In this document: positions 1 to 9,896 of the stretch, in pieces
How positions within the stretch are numbered: position 1 is the first letter of the stretch
Layout of the letters: each line of letters starts with the position of its first letter
NCBI GenBank assembly: GCA_009903825.1
Contig: WYEN01000095.1
Location: 1-64,000 of the forward strand
Reading direction: 5' to 3'
From: Desulfurococcales archaeon
Lineage (GTDB): Archaea > Thermoproteota > Thermoprotei_A > Sulfolobales > AG1
DNA: 64,000 nt
Translations under genes and position numbers: made by a program
The notes under the pieces: generated by a model
What the model was told of the DNA's origin: nothing
What the model saw: only the letters and a program-made list of their open reading frames with translations
Database searches by the model: none

Positions 1-51
1 TTAAATCACAAGTTTTTCTTATATTTTCTATCTCAAAATTTCTAAATGAAT

Positions 52-198
52 CTATTTATTATTTTCAATACATAGATTATATCTCTTGATAAGCTCATGT
101 AATGTTCTTTGGGGTACCACAGCCTTCTTTCCATCTTCAGTCTCTATGATAGCCTGTCCTCCAGATATATACACCTTAGCGCGAATACATTTGTTCAT
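52..198 (-). CDS. Small hypothetical protein (48 aa)
   Basis: A 48-codon reading frame begins with ATG and is preceded at good spacing by a strong Shine-Dalgarno sequence (AAGGAGGAT), which is the main reason to believe in it. The product is basic and beta-rich (KVYISGGQAIIETEDGKKAV) and then likely forms a short helix ending in a conserved-looking RTLHELIKRY stretch. It has one Cys near each end. No family recognised; it is too short to assign. It lies downstream of, and co-oriented with, the winged-helix-like gene at 289-729, about 90 nt away. Confidence 0.5.
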   Translation of the reverse strand: MNKCIRAKVYISGGQAIIETEDGKKAVVPQRTLHELIKRYNLCIENNK

Positions 199-288
199 CT
201 CATAGATCCTCCTTAAGCTATTTTTATTAGTAGTTAAATTAAGACGTCGTGTATATTTTAAAATATTTCTCGAATGAATTTAGAAATT

Positions 289-729
289 TTATTGTTCTTC
301 TTCTCTTCTCTCTATTTCTTGTATTATACCTAATTTTCTATATTTAGAAGCTGAAGTACCCCATCTCTCTCTAAATTTTCTAGGGACTAATGGCCTGACT
401 CTTTTCACATCTGGCTTAGGGATATATCCTCTCTCCATCCCTGGAAGACCAAAGGTTCCGTCAGGCATTTCTATAATTTTATCTTCTTCAATGAGTTTGA
501 TCAAAATTTTTCTGAGACGATCCTCGCCTGCTAAACCACTAAAATACGTTCTTAACTCCTTCCACGTCAAAGGTCTTCCAGCTTCTGTAATCTTTTTTAA
601 AACCATCTTAGTTAAAGTATCATCATCAGGAGCCCTCATCACTATTATATCCTCATCCTCATACATGATCTCAAGATCTTCGAAAACATCTCTCTTCCTC
701 TCTTCTTTAATACTCATAATCTCTCCCAA
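289..729 (-). CDS. Predicted winged-helix-like conserved protein (146 aa)
   Basis: Acidic N-terminal third (residues 1-40, including EDEDIIVMRAPDDD) followed by a region (about 42-90) with the helix-turn-helix/wing rhythm TKMVLKKITEAGRPLTW, ELRTYFSGLAG, RLRKILIKLIEEDKIIEM, GTFGL. A basic Pro/Arg-rich C-terminal segment (KPDVKRVRPLVPRKFRERWG) follows. It looks like a small archaeal DNA- or RNA-binding protein. The function is unknown; the winged-helix reading comes from the pattern only. ATG at residue 1 or residue 5 is possible. It lies downstream of the ribosomal L11-L1-L10 genes in the same orientation, separated from them by a decayed transposon end. Confidence 0.75.
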   Translation of the reverse strand: MGEIMSIKEERKRDVFEDLEIMYEDEDIIVMRAPDDDTLTKMVLKKITEAGRPLTWKELRTYFSGLAGEDRLRKILIKLIEEDKIIEMPDGTFGLPGMERGYIPKPDVKRVRPLVPRKFRERWGTSASKYRKLGIIQEIERREEEQ

Positions 730-775
730 TCAATATATATAACTATTGCCTAAATATTAATAAACATCATTTATT

Positions 776-837
776 AATGATCCGCCTGACATCATAACTC
801 GCTCGAAAGCCCTGTCCTTTAGGATGGGAGAAGGTCA
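776..837. repeat. Decayed right end of an IS200/IS605-type (TnpB) element
   Basis: The stretch starts AATGATCCGC and ends GGGAGAAGGTCA. It matches, with substitutions, the right end of the TnpB element at 50205-50260 (AATGATCCGC ... GGGAGAGGAGGTCA) and the remnant at 3466-3504. No transposase sequence remains beside it. It fills the gap between the L10 stop codon and the next gene downstream. The identification rests on similarity at both ends and on spacing; the middle is poorly conserved. Confidence 0.5.
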
Positions 838-878
838 GAAGATAAGCAGACTAATTTATGTGTTAAACATGCGAACTC

Positions 879-1934
879 TCAGCCAAATAATGCTGAAAGT
901 CCTTCAGCGATCTGTTCTTCAGAGACCTCTTCTTTCTTCTCTTCCTCTTTCTCTTCTTTCTCCTCTTTCTTCTCTGAGATCTCTAAATTTTGTTGCACTC
1001 CTGCGATAGTTGAGACATTATATCCGAGTATCGATGCGATTTTTAATGCATTTATCAATGCTTTTCTAACAAATAAATCTATAGTCTCTGATGATATTAT
1101 CTTCATCTCGACCGCCAGATTAAGAGCTTTTCTAAAAGCTTTAGTCATAGAGATCTTTAGTATATCAGGCTCTGGTATCATAATCTCTGAAGCTATGTTC
1201 AGAACATTTCTATAAGCACCTAATATCTTGGATTCATATTCTTTATAATCTATTTTTAGTCTCAAAGGATCTATGACTATACCGTCTTCGTATCCCATCA
1301 AGATCCTAGGCTTTTCTTTCAGAGGGGTTATACCAAGTTTATTCAGAAGTGACGCAAGTTCTGCAGAGATCTCTTGACCTTGTTTAGCTACTACTGTGTC
1401 TCTCATTATGAATATCCTGCCTTCTCTAGGCTGAACAGGGATCTTAAGTCTTCCGAAGACGCTCATCATAGGACCTGGAGGAATATCTGTAGGACCTGAA
1501 GGTATTGTTATATCAAAAGGAGCCTTGTCTCCAGGCTTAAGCTTTTTATAATAATAGATCTCATCTACATAAGATGCGAGCTCGAAAACATTATTTTTAT
1601 CACTATATACTATAGCTATAGGTTTATTAAGATACTTCTCTACTTCATCAATATTTTTCATACCTATCTTCTTCATTGCTAATAAAAAGATCTTGTTTTT
1701 AAATACTTTTACTTTAACTTTTCTCTCACTCAATTTACTTCTGATCTCTTTAAAACCTCTGTTTTCTAAACCCTCAAGATCTATGAATAAGAAAGATCTT
1801 GAGCTTTTCAAGACCTTGATTATCTCATTTAACATCTCTTCTTTTCTCTTTTTAACAGTCTTCGTAGAGGTTTCTGTTGTTTTAGATATCTGCGCTAAAG
1901 CTTTTGCGTAGAATCTTTTTAATTTGCCCTTCAT
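879..1934 (-). CDS. rpl10: Large ribosomal subunit protein L10 (P0, stalk base)
   Basis: Stalk-base protein that binds the L11 region of 23S rRNA and carries the L12 (P1/P2-like) dimers that recruit translation factors. At 351 residues it has the long archaeal/eukaryotic P0 architecture: an RNA-binding domain (about 1-130, with FLFIDLEGLENRGF and KVFKNKIFLLAMKK), an insertion domain (about 130-210, with SGPTDIPPGPMMSVFGRLKIP), helical spine segments that bind L12, then an extremely Glu/Lys-rich hinge ending in AEGLSALFG, the factor-binding tail. Its start overlaps the stop of the L1 gene (ATGA type), indicating translational coupling within L11-L1-L10. No L12 gene follows; the cluster ends here at a transposon scar. 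Confidence 0.97.
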   Translation of the reverse strand: MKGKLKRFYAKALAQISKTTETSTKTVKKRKEEMLNEIIKVLKSSRSFLFIDLEGLENRGFKEIRSKLSERKVKVKVFKNKIFLLAMKKIGMKNIDEVEKYLNKPIAIVYSDKNNVFELASYVDEIYYYKKLKPGDKAPFDITIPSGPTDIPPGPMMSVFGRLKIPVQPREGRIFIMRDTVVAKQGQEISAELASLLNKLGITPLKEKPRILMGYEDGIVIDPLRLKIDYKEYESKILGAYRNVLNIASEIMIPEPDILKISMTKAFRKALNLAVEMKIISSETIDLFVRKALINALKIASILGYNVSTIAGVQQNLEISEKKEEKEEKEEEKKEEVSEEQIAEGLSALFG

Positions 1935-2584
1935 CTTAGATCAACCCTCACAGGAGGGCCCATGGTAGTCTTAATCACAATATAATTAACAAACTGTTCA
2001 AGAGGCATCTTAATTTTATTCTCTAGATAATTCAATATAGCAACTATATTCTCTGCAAGATCCTCTGGTCTCATATTTTCAGTCCCTACTCTACATGATA
2101 CGAAAGGTTGTTCTTTATTTCTTAATCTGGTGGCTGATCTATAGTAATTAATCTGTGCTATTATATCAGCATTTGCAGGAACTGGTATAGGTGCCTTTCC
2201 TCTAGGTCCTAACGCAGGACCTAACACTCTCCCTACAACACCCATCAGATCTACTTTAACTAATAGCCAGTCACATTGTGAGGCAATTTTTTTAGCTTTC
2301 TTCTTATCTATACTCTGGATCTCCTCTCTTGTTATAAGAAGATCTGCTGCCTCTTTAGCTTTGAGAGCCATTTCACCATCTGCAACAACACATATCACAG
2401 GTTTTTTTCCTAAACCCTTTGGAAGATATACGACATCTCTAAATCTAGCCTCTGGAGACTTAGGGTCTAGACCTTTGAAAACCACTTGAAGATCTATGCT
2501 TTGTATAAATTTTCTTCCTTTACCATATTCTATTGCTTCCTCTACTTTTCTTATTAAAATGTCTTTATTTATCATAACTGACAC
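1931..2584 (-). CDS. rpl1: Large ribosomal subunit protein L1
   Basis: Protein of the L1 stalk, which binds 23S rRNA near the E site and can bind its own mRNA for autoregulation in archaea. The 217 residues match archaeal L1. Hallmarks are the central GVVGRVLGPALGPRGKAPIP segment (residues about 117-136) and the C-terminal VIKTTMGPPVRVDL motif. It sits 5 nt after the L11 stop and overlaps L10 by 4 nt. Either ATG (residue 1 or 4) could start it. I did not identify an L1-binding leader, which in archaea would lie near the start of this operon. Confidence 0.97.
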   Translation of the reverse strand: MSVMINKDILIRKVEEAIEYGKGRKFIQSIDLQVVFKGLDPKSPEARFRDVVYLPKGLGKKPVICVVADGEMALKAKEAADLLITREEIQSIDKKKAKKIASQCDWLLVKVDLMGVVGRVLGPALGPRGKAPIPVPANADIIAQINYYRSATRLRNKEQPFVSCRVGTENMRPEDLAENIVAILNYLENKIKMPLEQFVNYIVIKTTMGPPVRVDLR

Positions 2585-2589
2585 CAGTT

Positions 2590-3099
2590 TTATTCACTAA
2601 TCCATTTATCCTCATATTTTCTTAGTAAATCATCATATAAGCCTTGTTCTATTTCCTTAATCACAATCTTCGGATCCTTCCCTTCAACAGTTAATCCAAT
2701 AGATCTGGCCGAGCCTAATATAGTTTTTACAGCAGCTTTGAGAGATTTTGCATTTAGCTCCTTCTTTTTGAACAATGCTATCTCAATAATTTTTTCTAAA
2801 GATATATTCCCTATCTTATTTTTAGCAGGATCTCCAGAAGGACTTTCCACACCAACGGCTTTTAACAAAAGATCTGTTGTTGATGGAAGTTCTGTTATTA
2901 TATCATATTTTAGTGTATCAAGATCTACTATGATCTTAATTTTAACTGTGTGGCCAGAGTATTTTTTTGTAGCCTTATTTATATCCTCAATAACTTTAGA
3001 AGGGTCTAGACCCAGCTGTTGTAATGCAGGACCTAGAGGCGGAGAGTTTGTAGCCTTACCAGCTGAGATCTCAGCTCTTATAACTCTGACACCCGGCAT
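2590..3099 (-). CDS. rpl11: Large ribosomal subunit protein L11
   Basis: Binds the GTPase-associated centre of 23S rRNA together with L10. The N-terminal domain has the family signature [20 protein letters not shown]. The C-terminal domain (about 75-145) carries the rRNA-binding helices, including [20 protein letters not shown]. The length of 169 residues is normal for archaea. It is the first gene of the cluster: a TATA-like TTATAATCC lies about 40 nt upstream of the ATG, and the mRNA leader would be very short. The usual nusG/secE neighbours are absent; a TnpB remnant begins 66 nt upstream instead, so ancestral upstream genes may have been displaced. Confidence 0.97.
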   Translation of the reverse strand: MPGVRVIRAEISAGKATNSPPLGPALQQLGLDPSKVIEDINKATKKYSGHTVKIKIIVDLDTLKYDIITELPSTTDLLLKAVGVESPSGDPAKNKIGNISLEKIIEIALFKKKELNAKSLKAAVKTILGSARSIGLTVEGKDPKIVIKEIEQGLYDDLLRKYEDKWISE

Positions 3100-3165
3100 T
3101 TTTCACACATGCTAAGATATTATTAACAGATGTGGATTATAAGCATATGCCCTTAGCCTTATTAC

Positions 3166-3504
3166 AGACGGATTGATTGGCAGGCTGAGAAAAATGGTGT
3201 GCCATATGTGAAGGTCGATCCAAACGGGACATCACCAGAATGTCCAAAATGCGACTATAAAAAATTAGAAGAGGTCGGCTATAGAAGACTGAGATGTCCT
3301 CGATGCGGCTTCGAGGCAGATAGAGATGTCATTGGGAAGCTTAATGTTAGAAAGAGAGGACTGAGAAAACTAGGCATAAAATTTTCTGGGACTCTGACCC
3401 TCCTCAACGCCCCTCAGATGACAGATGTAAACCCGAATAGATGAGGGGGACCAATGAACCGCCGAAGGAAGCCTTCGCCCTTCAGGGCGGAGAGGAGGTC
3501 AGAT
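3166..3504 (+). pseudogene. Internally deleted TnpB (IS200/IS605-type) remnant
   Basis: From DWQAEKNG onward the translation matches the last ~90 residues of the TnpB at 49033-50200: a Cys4 zinc ribbon (CPKC ... CPRC), the RuvC-III segment DRDVIGKLN and a C-terminus ending MTDVNPNR. The 3' non-coding right end (to GGAGGTCA) also matches. Everything between the left terminus and the zinc-ribbon region is missing. The sequence jumps from TTAC+AG, which matches the left boundary of the full element, straight to codons for the C-terminal part. The protein cannot be a working nuclease, because RuvC-I and RuvC-II are gone. Confidence 0.85.
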
Positions 3505-3530
3505 CTCGTTATCACAACATGAAAGATCTT

Positions 3531-4436
3531 TCATATTTTTCTTGCTAAAACTATATAAGATACAGGCAACGGATATGGTATGGGAAACAATCTGTTTATA
3601 TAATCATCTAATTTATGAAGAGATCTGATGATATCACGTGTTATGTTGTCTTCAGTTTTCTCTTGAATTCTCACAGGTATGATTGAGGATAATATATGAA
3701 TCGGTTGAATCTTTATGATCTCAAAGCCTCGAGCTCTTAATTCTTTTATTATCTCAATAGGCGTGTATAGTCTTATATATATGTTTCCGAACTCCCAAAG
3801 GATCTTATATCCTCTCTGTAGAATACTAAAATCAAGAAATCTTTTTAATATATTATGTACAGAGTTTTTATAAATAAGCGCCTCATAAAGATTATCAATT
3901 GACCAGGCACTATCAAAATCAAATACTAGATAGCCATTTTTCTTCAGAATTCTTGAGACGTTTTTAAAAAACTGATCATGAGAATCTATATGATTGATTA
4001 CTGAGGCAAGCGCTATGACAAGATCGAATGATTCGTTTCTCAGACTTATCTTTTCTATATCTCCTACGAAACTTTCCAGCCCTTTTTCATAAGCTTTTTC
4101 AATAGATCTAAGAGATATATCTAGTCCTATAACTTCAAAACCTAATTTTTTTATTAAAATACTCCAGAAGCCTGTTCCACATCCAAGGTCTGCAACAAGA
4201 CTTCCTCTCTTAAGTCTACGTATGACGTTACGCAATAAGAATTTTGCTATTGCTCTATAATGCTCTGAGTAAAAGAGTGATCTAGAGACTACTGTATCTT
4301 CATAATTTTCTGCAAGTTTATTATAAGCTTCAGCAACAAAAATCTTAGAGATATCTTTGTATTCAAAAATATTTTTCTTTTTAAACATGCTCTTTCTACT
4401 GGATATATTGTTTACATAAGATCTATTTCTTATCAT
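3531..4436 (-). CDS. Class I SAM-dependent methyltransferase
   Basis: Motif I is VADLGCGTGFW (about residue 82), followed by the acidic GLDIS of the second strand, the post-I FDLVIALASVINHI strand and RILKKNGYLVFDF (motif III region). This is the Rossmann-like methyltransferase fold with a helical N-terminal cap. The substrate cannot be told; relatives act on small molecules, quinones or RNA. Length 301 aa. A first Met at residue 17 (MFKKKN) is an alternative start. Its 3' end abuts the right end of the TnpB remnant, and it faces the divergent S30e gene. Confidence 0.85.
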   Translation of the reverse strand: MIRNRSYVNNISSRKSMFKKKNIFEYKDISKIFVAEAYNKLAENYEDTVVSRSLFYSEHYRAIAKFLLRNVIRRLKRGSLVADLGCGTGFWSILIKKLGFEVIGLDISLRSIEKAYEKGLESFVGDIEKISLRNESFDLVIALASVINHIDSHDQFFKNVSRILKKNGYLVFDFDSAWSIDNLYEALIYKNSVHNILKRFLDFSILQRGYKILWEFGNIYIRLYTPIEIIKELRARGFEIIKIQPIHILSSIIPVRIQEKTEDNITRDIIRSLHKLDDYINRLFPIPYPLPVSYIVLARKI

Positions 4437-4584
4437 ATATTATGTTTTCTCCATATAACGAGTTGAATTTTGAAAGACTTATATAGTTTTCTTCCAGAGA
4501 TCTGTTGTTTATCTGAGAACATTTAGATAAAGCGTACTTTTTATAGTCTTGTAAACAAAATATTATAAATGACTAGGTGTCTAC

Positions 4585-4779
4585 ATGCCAACCCATGGAT
4601 CTATGACAAAAGCAGGGAAAGTGAGAAGTCAAACCCCAAAGATACCTAAGAAACCTAAGAGAAATCTTGTCCCAAGAGTAAGAAATAGAAGAGAATTTTG
4701 GATACGAGAGCGAAAAGCGCAAGGTCTTCCAGTACCAACAGTGGTTCCACCCTCATCTGTTCCTAGAAAGAAGAAATAA
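4585..4779 (+). CDS. rps30e: Small ribosomal subunit protein S30e
   Basis: The 64-residue highly basic product begins [20 protein letters not shown], which is diagnostic of archaeal S30e, a protein of the small-subunit shoulder shared with eukaryotes (FAU C-terminal part). It is a single-gene transcription unit: a TATA-like TTTTTATAGT lies about 40 nt upstream of the ATG. S30e is found mainly in Thermoproteota and Korarchaeota among archaea, which supports the lineage call. Confidence 0.96.
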   Translation: MPTHGSMTKAGKVRSQTPKIPKKPKRNLVPRVRNRREFWIRERKAQGLPVPTVVPPSSVPRKKK

Positions 4780-4932
4780 ATATTGAGAAGAAAAAGATAG
4801 TGATCTTATAGATCCTTAGTTTTTCAACCTTTTAATAAAGTCTTGCAGAAGAAGATATATACACATTATCTTAAGCTTTAGAAACGTGTCTATGATATAA
4901 CTGAGGAGATAAAAAGTTACGAGGTTGTCTAG

Positions 4933-5199
4933 TTGATAGAGAGATCCTGTATTGAAGCATCTGAAGAGACTCGTATAAAAGAAAAGATCCTGATGTACAT
5001 TAGGAAATCTGATGAAGGACTAACATATGACGAGCTTAGAGATCTGTTAGAAAGAGAAGGAGTATATATAGATGGAGTATGTCTGAGAAAGATCATTTCT
5101 GACATGATTAGAGAGAGAATTATAATCAAAGAGTTGAGTGATAAAAAGAGAAACAAATTTGTCTACAAATTGACTCCTTATGACCTATTATATTACTAG
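4933..5199 (+). CDS. Small predicted winged-helix protein (88 aa)
   Basis: The product reads as a compact winged helix: IKEKILMYIRKSDEGLTYDE, LRDLLEREG, CLRKIISDMIRERIIIKE, then a wing (KKRNKFVYKLT). The start is TTG. The preceding AACTGAGGAGATAAAAAG stretch has a GGAG Shine-Dalgarno-like element but is rather far upstream. It could be a small transcription regulator or nucleic-acid-binding domain. Target unknown, and the family is not recognised beyond the fold guess. Confidence 0.65.
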   Translation: MIERSCIEASEETRIKEKILMYIRKSDEGLTYDELRDLLEREGVYIDGVCLRKIISDMIRERIIIKELSDKKRNKFVYKLTPYDLLYY

Positions 5200-5298
5200 C
5201 ACGGTTTTTCTTATCAAAAAACTTTTTGTAAGCATTCATCATTAATGTTTGTTTTCGAGTAAAAAGATACTTGTTTTGAATTGCCAGCTCCTAATCTT

Positions 5299-6699
<1,401 letters not shown>

Positions 6700-6763
6700 T
6701 TATAAAAATTTTTTAATGATCTGATTATTCGATATTTTATACGTCGTATCTTGTAAATCTTTT

Positions 6764-8299
6764 TTGAGAGAGATGTCTGAGAAATATCTTTTAGAGGATC
6801 TATTAAATAGATATCTATACTCTGAGAGATCTGCCGGATGGTTTGGCGAGAAAGAGTTCTCAGATGTTTATAAAGATTTTTTATGTGATGATTCCTGTAG
6901 CTCAAGCAGGATCCTTCCTATAGAGGTTTTAAGCTGGGAGGAGAAGAATTGTATAATATTCACAGACATAAGAAAAATCTACTGTAGCATTATGCCTTCA
7001 TATGCAGGAGATGAAATAATCGAAGGATATTTAACAACAGATCTTGAGAAAAGTGAAGATAAAATTGTTTTGCTACCTACAACAGATTATCCGGATAATA
7101 TATGGATCTTTTATAATATAGCTGTTGAGAAGAGAGCAAAGGCTGTTATATTTTATGATTACTATCCTCATCGTAAGAGAAGAATAGTTGTGTCAGGAGA
7201 ATGGGGCTACTGGTATAATAAAAGCGTGAGACCTCCTATACCTGTTGCTCACATACGTCTAGAAGATCTTTATACATTAAAAAAGATGATCAATAAAAAA
7301 ATATCTATGTACGTTTCATCAGAAAAGAAGTTCTCAACGGGATATATTGTAGAGGCTTATTTCCCTGGAAGAAAAGATGATGAGATAATAATATCAGTGC
7401 ATCATGATTCTTGGTTTACAGGTTTTAGAGATGATATAATAGGTGTTTTAACATTATACATGATCAAGAGAAGATTAAATAAATATAAAAAGACTCTTGA
7501 GAACAGTATGAGATTGATAAGTTTTACAGCAGAGGAGTATGGGGATCCTACGGAGTCTGCATGGTATTGGGCATATGGATCTAAGAAATATCTCGAGACA
7601 TATATTCGCGAACCGGATGTCCCTATAATCTCAATAGTGCTAGATCTGGCATTTAAAGAGCCTCTCACACTCTCATATTCAGCACCTGATCTAGAGCGTA
7701 TAGTTAGAGACGCAACAGAACTGGATATATCTTCCACAAGCGATTACGGCAGTCCATATATGGATTCTATATCTTTTATAAGAAGAGGTCTTCCTACCAT
7801 ATCTCTACACAATTTCTATGAAGCACAGCCTTTATATCATACAGATCTAGATATAGAGTTTGGGGGTTGGCATATAATTGCTGAAAAAATAGCATATAAC
7901 ATAGTGAAACTTGCAGACAAAATAGACCTTGGGAGATTAAAGGCTGATATATTAAAAGAGTCTTTATATAGAGAGGTTCCTCAGAAATTTAGAGATAAAT
8001 TATTAAGTATAATAGAGTTTTCAGAGAGACATAACAAGCTCTACGGATTATTTTCATGTTTCGGAAAAATTCTTTTGAAGCCGATAGTTATTAATAGTTA
8101 TAGAGAGCTTTATAACGACATCGTGATGAGACCTATGCCACAGATGATTCTTTTAACTAAAAAAGAGGTGTCTCGAATAATTATACCTGGAGAAGAGAGG
8201 ATAATAGATAGAGAAGAAAAAGATCTAGATTATATAGTGAGAGACTTATTAAATGATATAGAAATGTTTGACAAGTGTGTGAAAGACTCAAAATTATAA
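6764..8299 (+). CDS. M28-family-like metallopeptidase
   Basis: A 511-residue protein with a protease-associated-like N-terminal part (about 60-185) and an M28 aminopeptidase core. Metal-ligand candidates in order are the H and D of SVHHDSWFTGFRDD (about 213-226), EE in FTAEEYGDP, D in VLDLAF and H in PLYHTDLD. A second D follows the first His motif as in M28 enzymes. No signal peptide is seen, so it is probably cytoplasmic, with a long C-terminal helical extension (about 385-511). Translation may start at TTG (first codon) or at the ATG three codons on (6773), which looks better. M28 members remove N-terminal amino acids; the substrate is unknown. Confidence 0.8.
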   Translation: MREMSEKYLLEDLLNRYLYSERSAGWFGEKEFSDVYKDFLCDDSCSSSRILPIEVLSWEEKNCIIFTDIRKIYCSIMPSYAGDEIIEGYLTTDLEKSEDKIVLLPTTDYPDNIWIFYNIAVEKRAKAVIFYDYYPHRKRRIVVSGEWGYWYNKSVRPPIPVAHIRLEDLYTLKKMINKKISMYVSSEKKFSTGYIVEAYFPGRKDDEIIISVHHDSWFTGFRDDIIGVLTLYMIKRRLNKYKKTLENSMRLISFTAEEYGDPTESAWYWAYGSKKYLETYIREPDVPIISIVLDLAFKEPLTLSYSAPDLERIVRDATELDISSTSDYGSPYMDSISFIRRGLPTISLHNFYEAQPLYHTDLDIEFGGWHIIAEKIAYNIVKLADKIDLGRLKADILKESLYREVPQKFRDKLLSIIEFSERHNKLYGLFSCFGKILLKPIVINSYRELYNDIVMRPMPQMILLTKKEVSRIIIPGEERIIDREEKDLDYIVRDLLNDIEMFDKCVKDSKL

Positions 8300-8305
8300 G
8301 ATCAT

Positions 8306-8728
8306 TCATAAGCTTCTCTTTATTATGTTCGTGGCGATATTTCTTAGCATATTAATCTCCTCAAGATCTTTTTTAAGTCCTTCTTTATAAAATACGTTTT
8401 TCTTTATTATGATCTTTAAAAGTCTTTCTTCATCTCTTAAGCCGCTCATCTCAAAATAATATATTAAAAGAGAAAGTCTCTCTAAAGTTTCTTCAGATAC
8501 GTTATTTTTTTGTTCAAAACCTCTGTTCACATGATCAAATATCTGAGATACTCTTGATCTTAAAAGTCTAAGTTTTCTCATGATCTGGATCAGATCTTTG
8601 TTGTCTTGTTCATTCTCTCTTAAAGTTTTTATGATCTTTTTAAGTTTTATAAGAAGTTTAGCATGTATCTCTGCTAACTTATTTAGTTCATCTGTATATG
8701 TATTGAATATATGTTCCATATTACTCAT
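8306..8728 (-). CDS. Conserved-looking helical protein of unknown function (140 aa)
   Basis: Almost entirely alpha-helical by pattern, with heptad-like Leu/Ile spacing (LAEIHAKLLIKLKKIIKTLRE; MRKLRLLRSRVSQIFDHV; LEEINMLRNIATNIIKR). A coiled-coil or helical-bundle protein is likely. It overlaps the upstream gene at 8721-9077 by 8 nt, so the two are translationally coupled and probably act together. No family recognised. Confidence 0.75.
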   Translation of the reverse strand: MSNMEHIFNTYTDELNKLAEIHAKLLIKLKKIIKTLRENEQDNKDLIQIMRKLRLLRSRVSQIFDHVNRGFEQKNNVSEETLERLSLLIYYFEMSGLRDEERLLKIIIKKNVFYKEGLKKDLEEINMLRNIATNIIKRSL

Positions 8729-9077
8729 GTTTTCTCACAACAACAATGCTGTTATTTGCGATCCCGTATCTAATAAGTTCTTGACTATTTCCTCTGATCT
8801 CTTCTTCAGGAATTTGATCATTCAATACTGCCTTGAATATTCTTTTTCTACCTTTGACAGATATCTCTAATTGATCTTTTATATTTAACATCTCTGCCAA
8901 TCTAGGATGAATAAGAATATGCCCCTCTTTAATATCATCTGAATAGGTTATCTTAACTCTTTTCTCCAGGATCTTTTTACTTTTACCCTCTTTTAATAGA
9001 TGAGGCGGAGGCACCACTTTTAACATATCTTTTATAGAGAGCTTAGGAAGCTCTTCCTCTGATCTTTCTTCAGACAA
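8721..9077 (-). CDS. Small beta-rich protein with AbrB/double-psi-barrel-like pattern (118 aa)
   Basis: After a disordered acidic N-terminus and a KDMLKVVPPPHLLKEG linker there is a beta-rich part. The segment EGHILIHPRLAEMLNIKDQL followed by EISVKGRKRIFKAVLND resembles the strand pattern of swapped-hairpin/double-psi barrels (AbrB-like or Cdc48-N-like). This is a pattern judgement only. It is the first gene of a two-gene operon with the coiled-coil protein that overlaps it. Function unknown. Confidence 0.7.
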   Translation of the reverse strand: MSEERSEEELPKLSIKDMLKVVPPPHLLKEGKSKKILEKRVKITYSDDIKEGHILIHPRLAEMLNIKDQLEISVKGRKRIFKAVLNDQIPEEEIRGNSQELIRYGIANNSIVVVRKHE

Positions 9078-9141
9078 ATGTCTCCCATGATAATAAATAT
9101 GGCTGGAAAATAAAAATAATAAGAAAGAACATAAGTTTAAG

Positions 9142-9231
9142 CGCCGCGGCCGGGATTTGAACCCGGGTCACGGGCTTTCTGCGAAAAATCTCGACAGGCC
9201 CGCATACTGGGCCGGGCTATACTACCGCGGC
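9142..9231 (-). tRNA. tRNA-Asp (GTC) with a 15-nt intron
   Basis: Acceptor stem GCCGCGG/CCGCGGC with discriminator G, T-arm CCCGGGTTCAAATCCCGG and anticodon stem CGGGC/GCCCG with loop CT-GTC-GA give tRNA-Asp(GTC). The anticodon loop is interrupted between positions 37 and 38 by 15 nt (window 9177-9191), the canonical archaeal intron site removed by the bulge-helix-bulge endonuclease. The D-loop is long and C-rich. CCA is not encoded. Confidence 0.95.
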
Positions 9232-9356
9232 TCTCATTATACTCTATTAATTTCTCAGTTATTAAGCATTTTTGTTAAGAGTCCATAGCTTTCTCTTTCT
9301 TAATAATTGATTAGACTTATAATTGGTTTTATGATATTTTTCTATTAGGTGTTCAG

Positions 9357-9647
9357 ATGAAGATACCAAAGATCATAGTGACGTATTGTCCTAAATGCAA
9401 AACTCATACTGAGCATACAGTGATGATCTATAGGCATGGGAAGAGAAGAACCTTGGCTGAGGGTCAGAGAAGATATCTTAGGAAACAGCAGGGCTATGGC
9501 TCCAAGAGAAAACCTGAACAGAAGAGATTCGCTAAAGTAACTAAAAAAGTTGTTCTTAAACTAAAATGTCAAAAATGTGGTATGATTATACATAGAGAAG
9601 GTATTAGACTTAAGAAGTCAGAGCTCGTAGAGGTGGTAAAAAGATGA
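9357..9647 (+). CDS. rpl44e: Large ribosomal subunit protein L44e (eL42)
   Basis: A 96-residue zinc-ribbon ribosomal protein near the E site: [10 protein letters not shown] (N-terminal Cys pair), [14 protein letters not shown] and [17 protein letters not shown] (second Cys pair). It opens a ribosome/initiation operon (L44e-S27e-aIF2alpha-Nop10) conserved in archaea. A TATA-like ACTTATAATT lies about 35 nt upstream of the ATG. Its 3' end overlaps the S27e start by 4 nt. Confidence 0.97.
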   Translation: MKIPKIIVTYCPKCKTHTEHTVMIYRHGKRRTLAEGQRRYLRKQQGYGSKRKPEQKRFAKVTKKVVLKLKCQKCGMIIHREGIRLKKSELVEVVKR

Positions 9648-9841
9648 AGAAGAGAAAAATATTAATTCCTGAACCAAGATCTAGATTTCTTAGAGTTAGA
9701 TGTCCACAATGTGGTAACGAGCAGGTGATTTTTGACTACGCAACTTATCCGGCGCGCTGTTTTATATGTGGTTATCAACTAGTGGTACCAACAGGAGGAA
9801 AAGCTATAATAAGAGGAGAAATCATAAGAATCTTAGGTTGA
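9644..9841 (+). CDS. rps27e: Small ribosomal subunit protein S27e
   Basis: A 65-residue zinc-ribbon protein: [24 protein letters not shown] gives the CxxC ... CxxC metal site, and the tail [14 protein letters not shown] is typical of archaeal S27e. It starts within the last codons of L44e (ATGA overlap), so translation is coupled. Confidence 0.96.
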   Translation: MKKRKILIPEPRSRFLRVRCPQCGNEQVIFDYATYPARCFICGYQLVVPTGGKAIIRGEIIRILG

Positions 9842-9896
9842 CATTAACAATCTGATTTTATCAAATTCCCTTAATATAATGATATTAGCGGATTAG

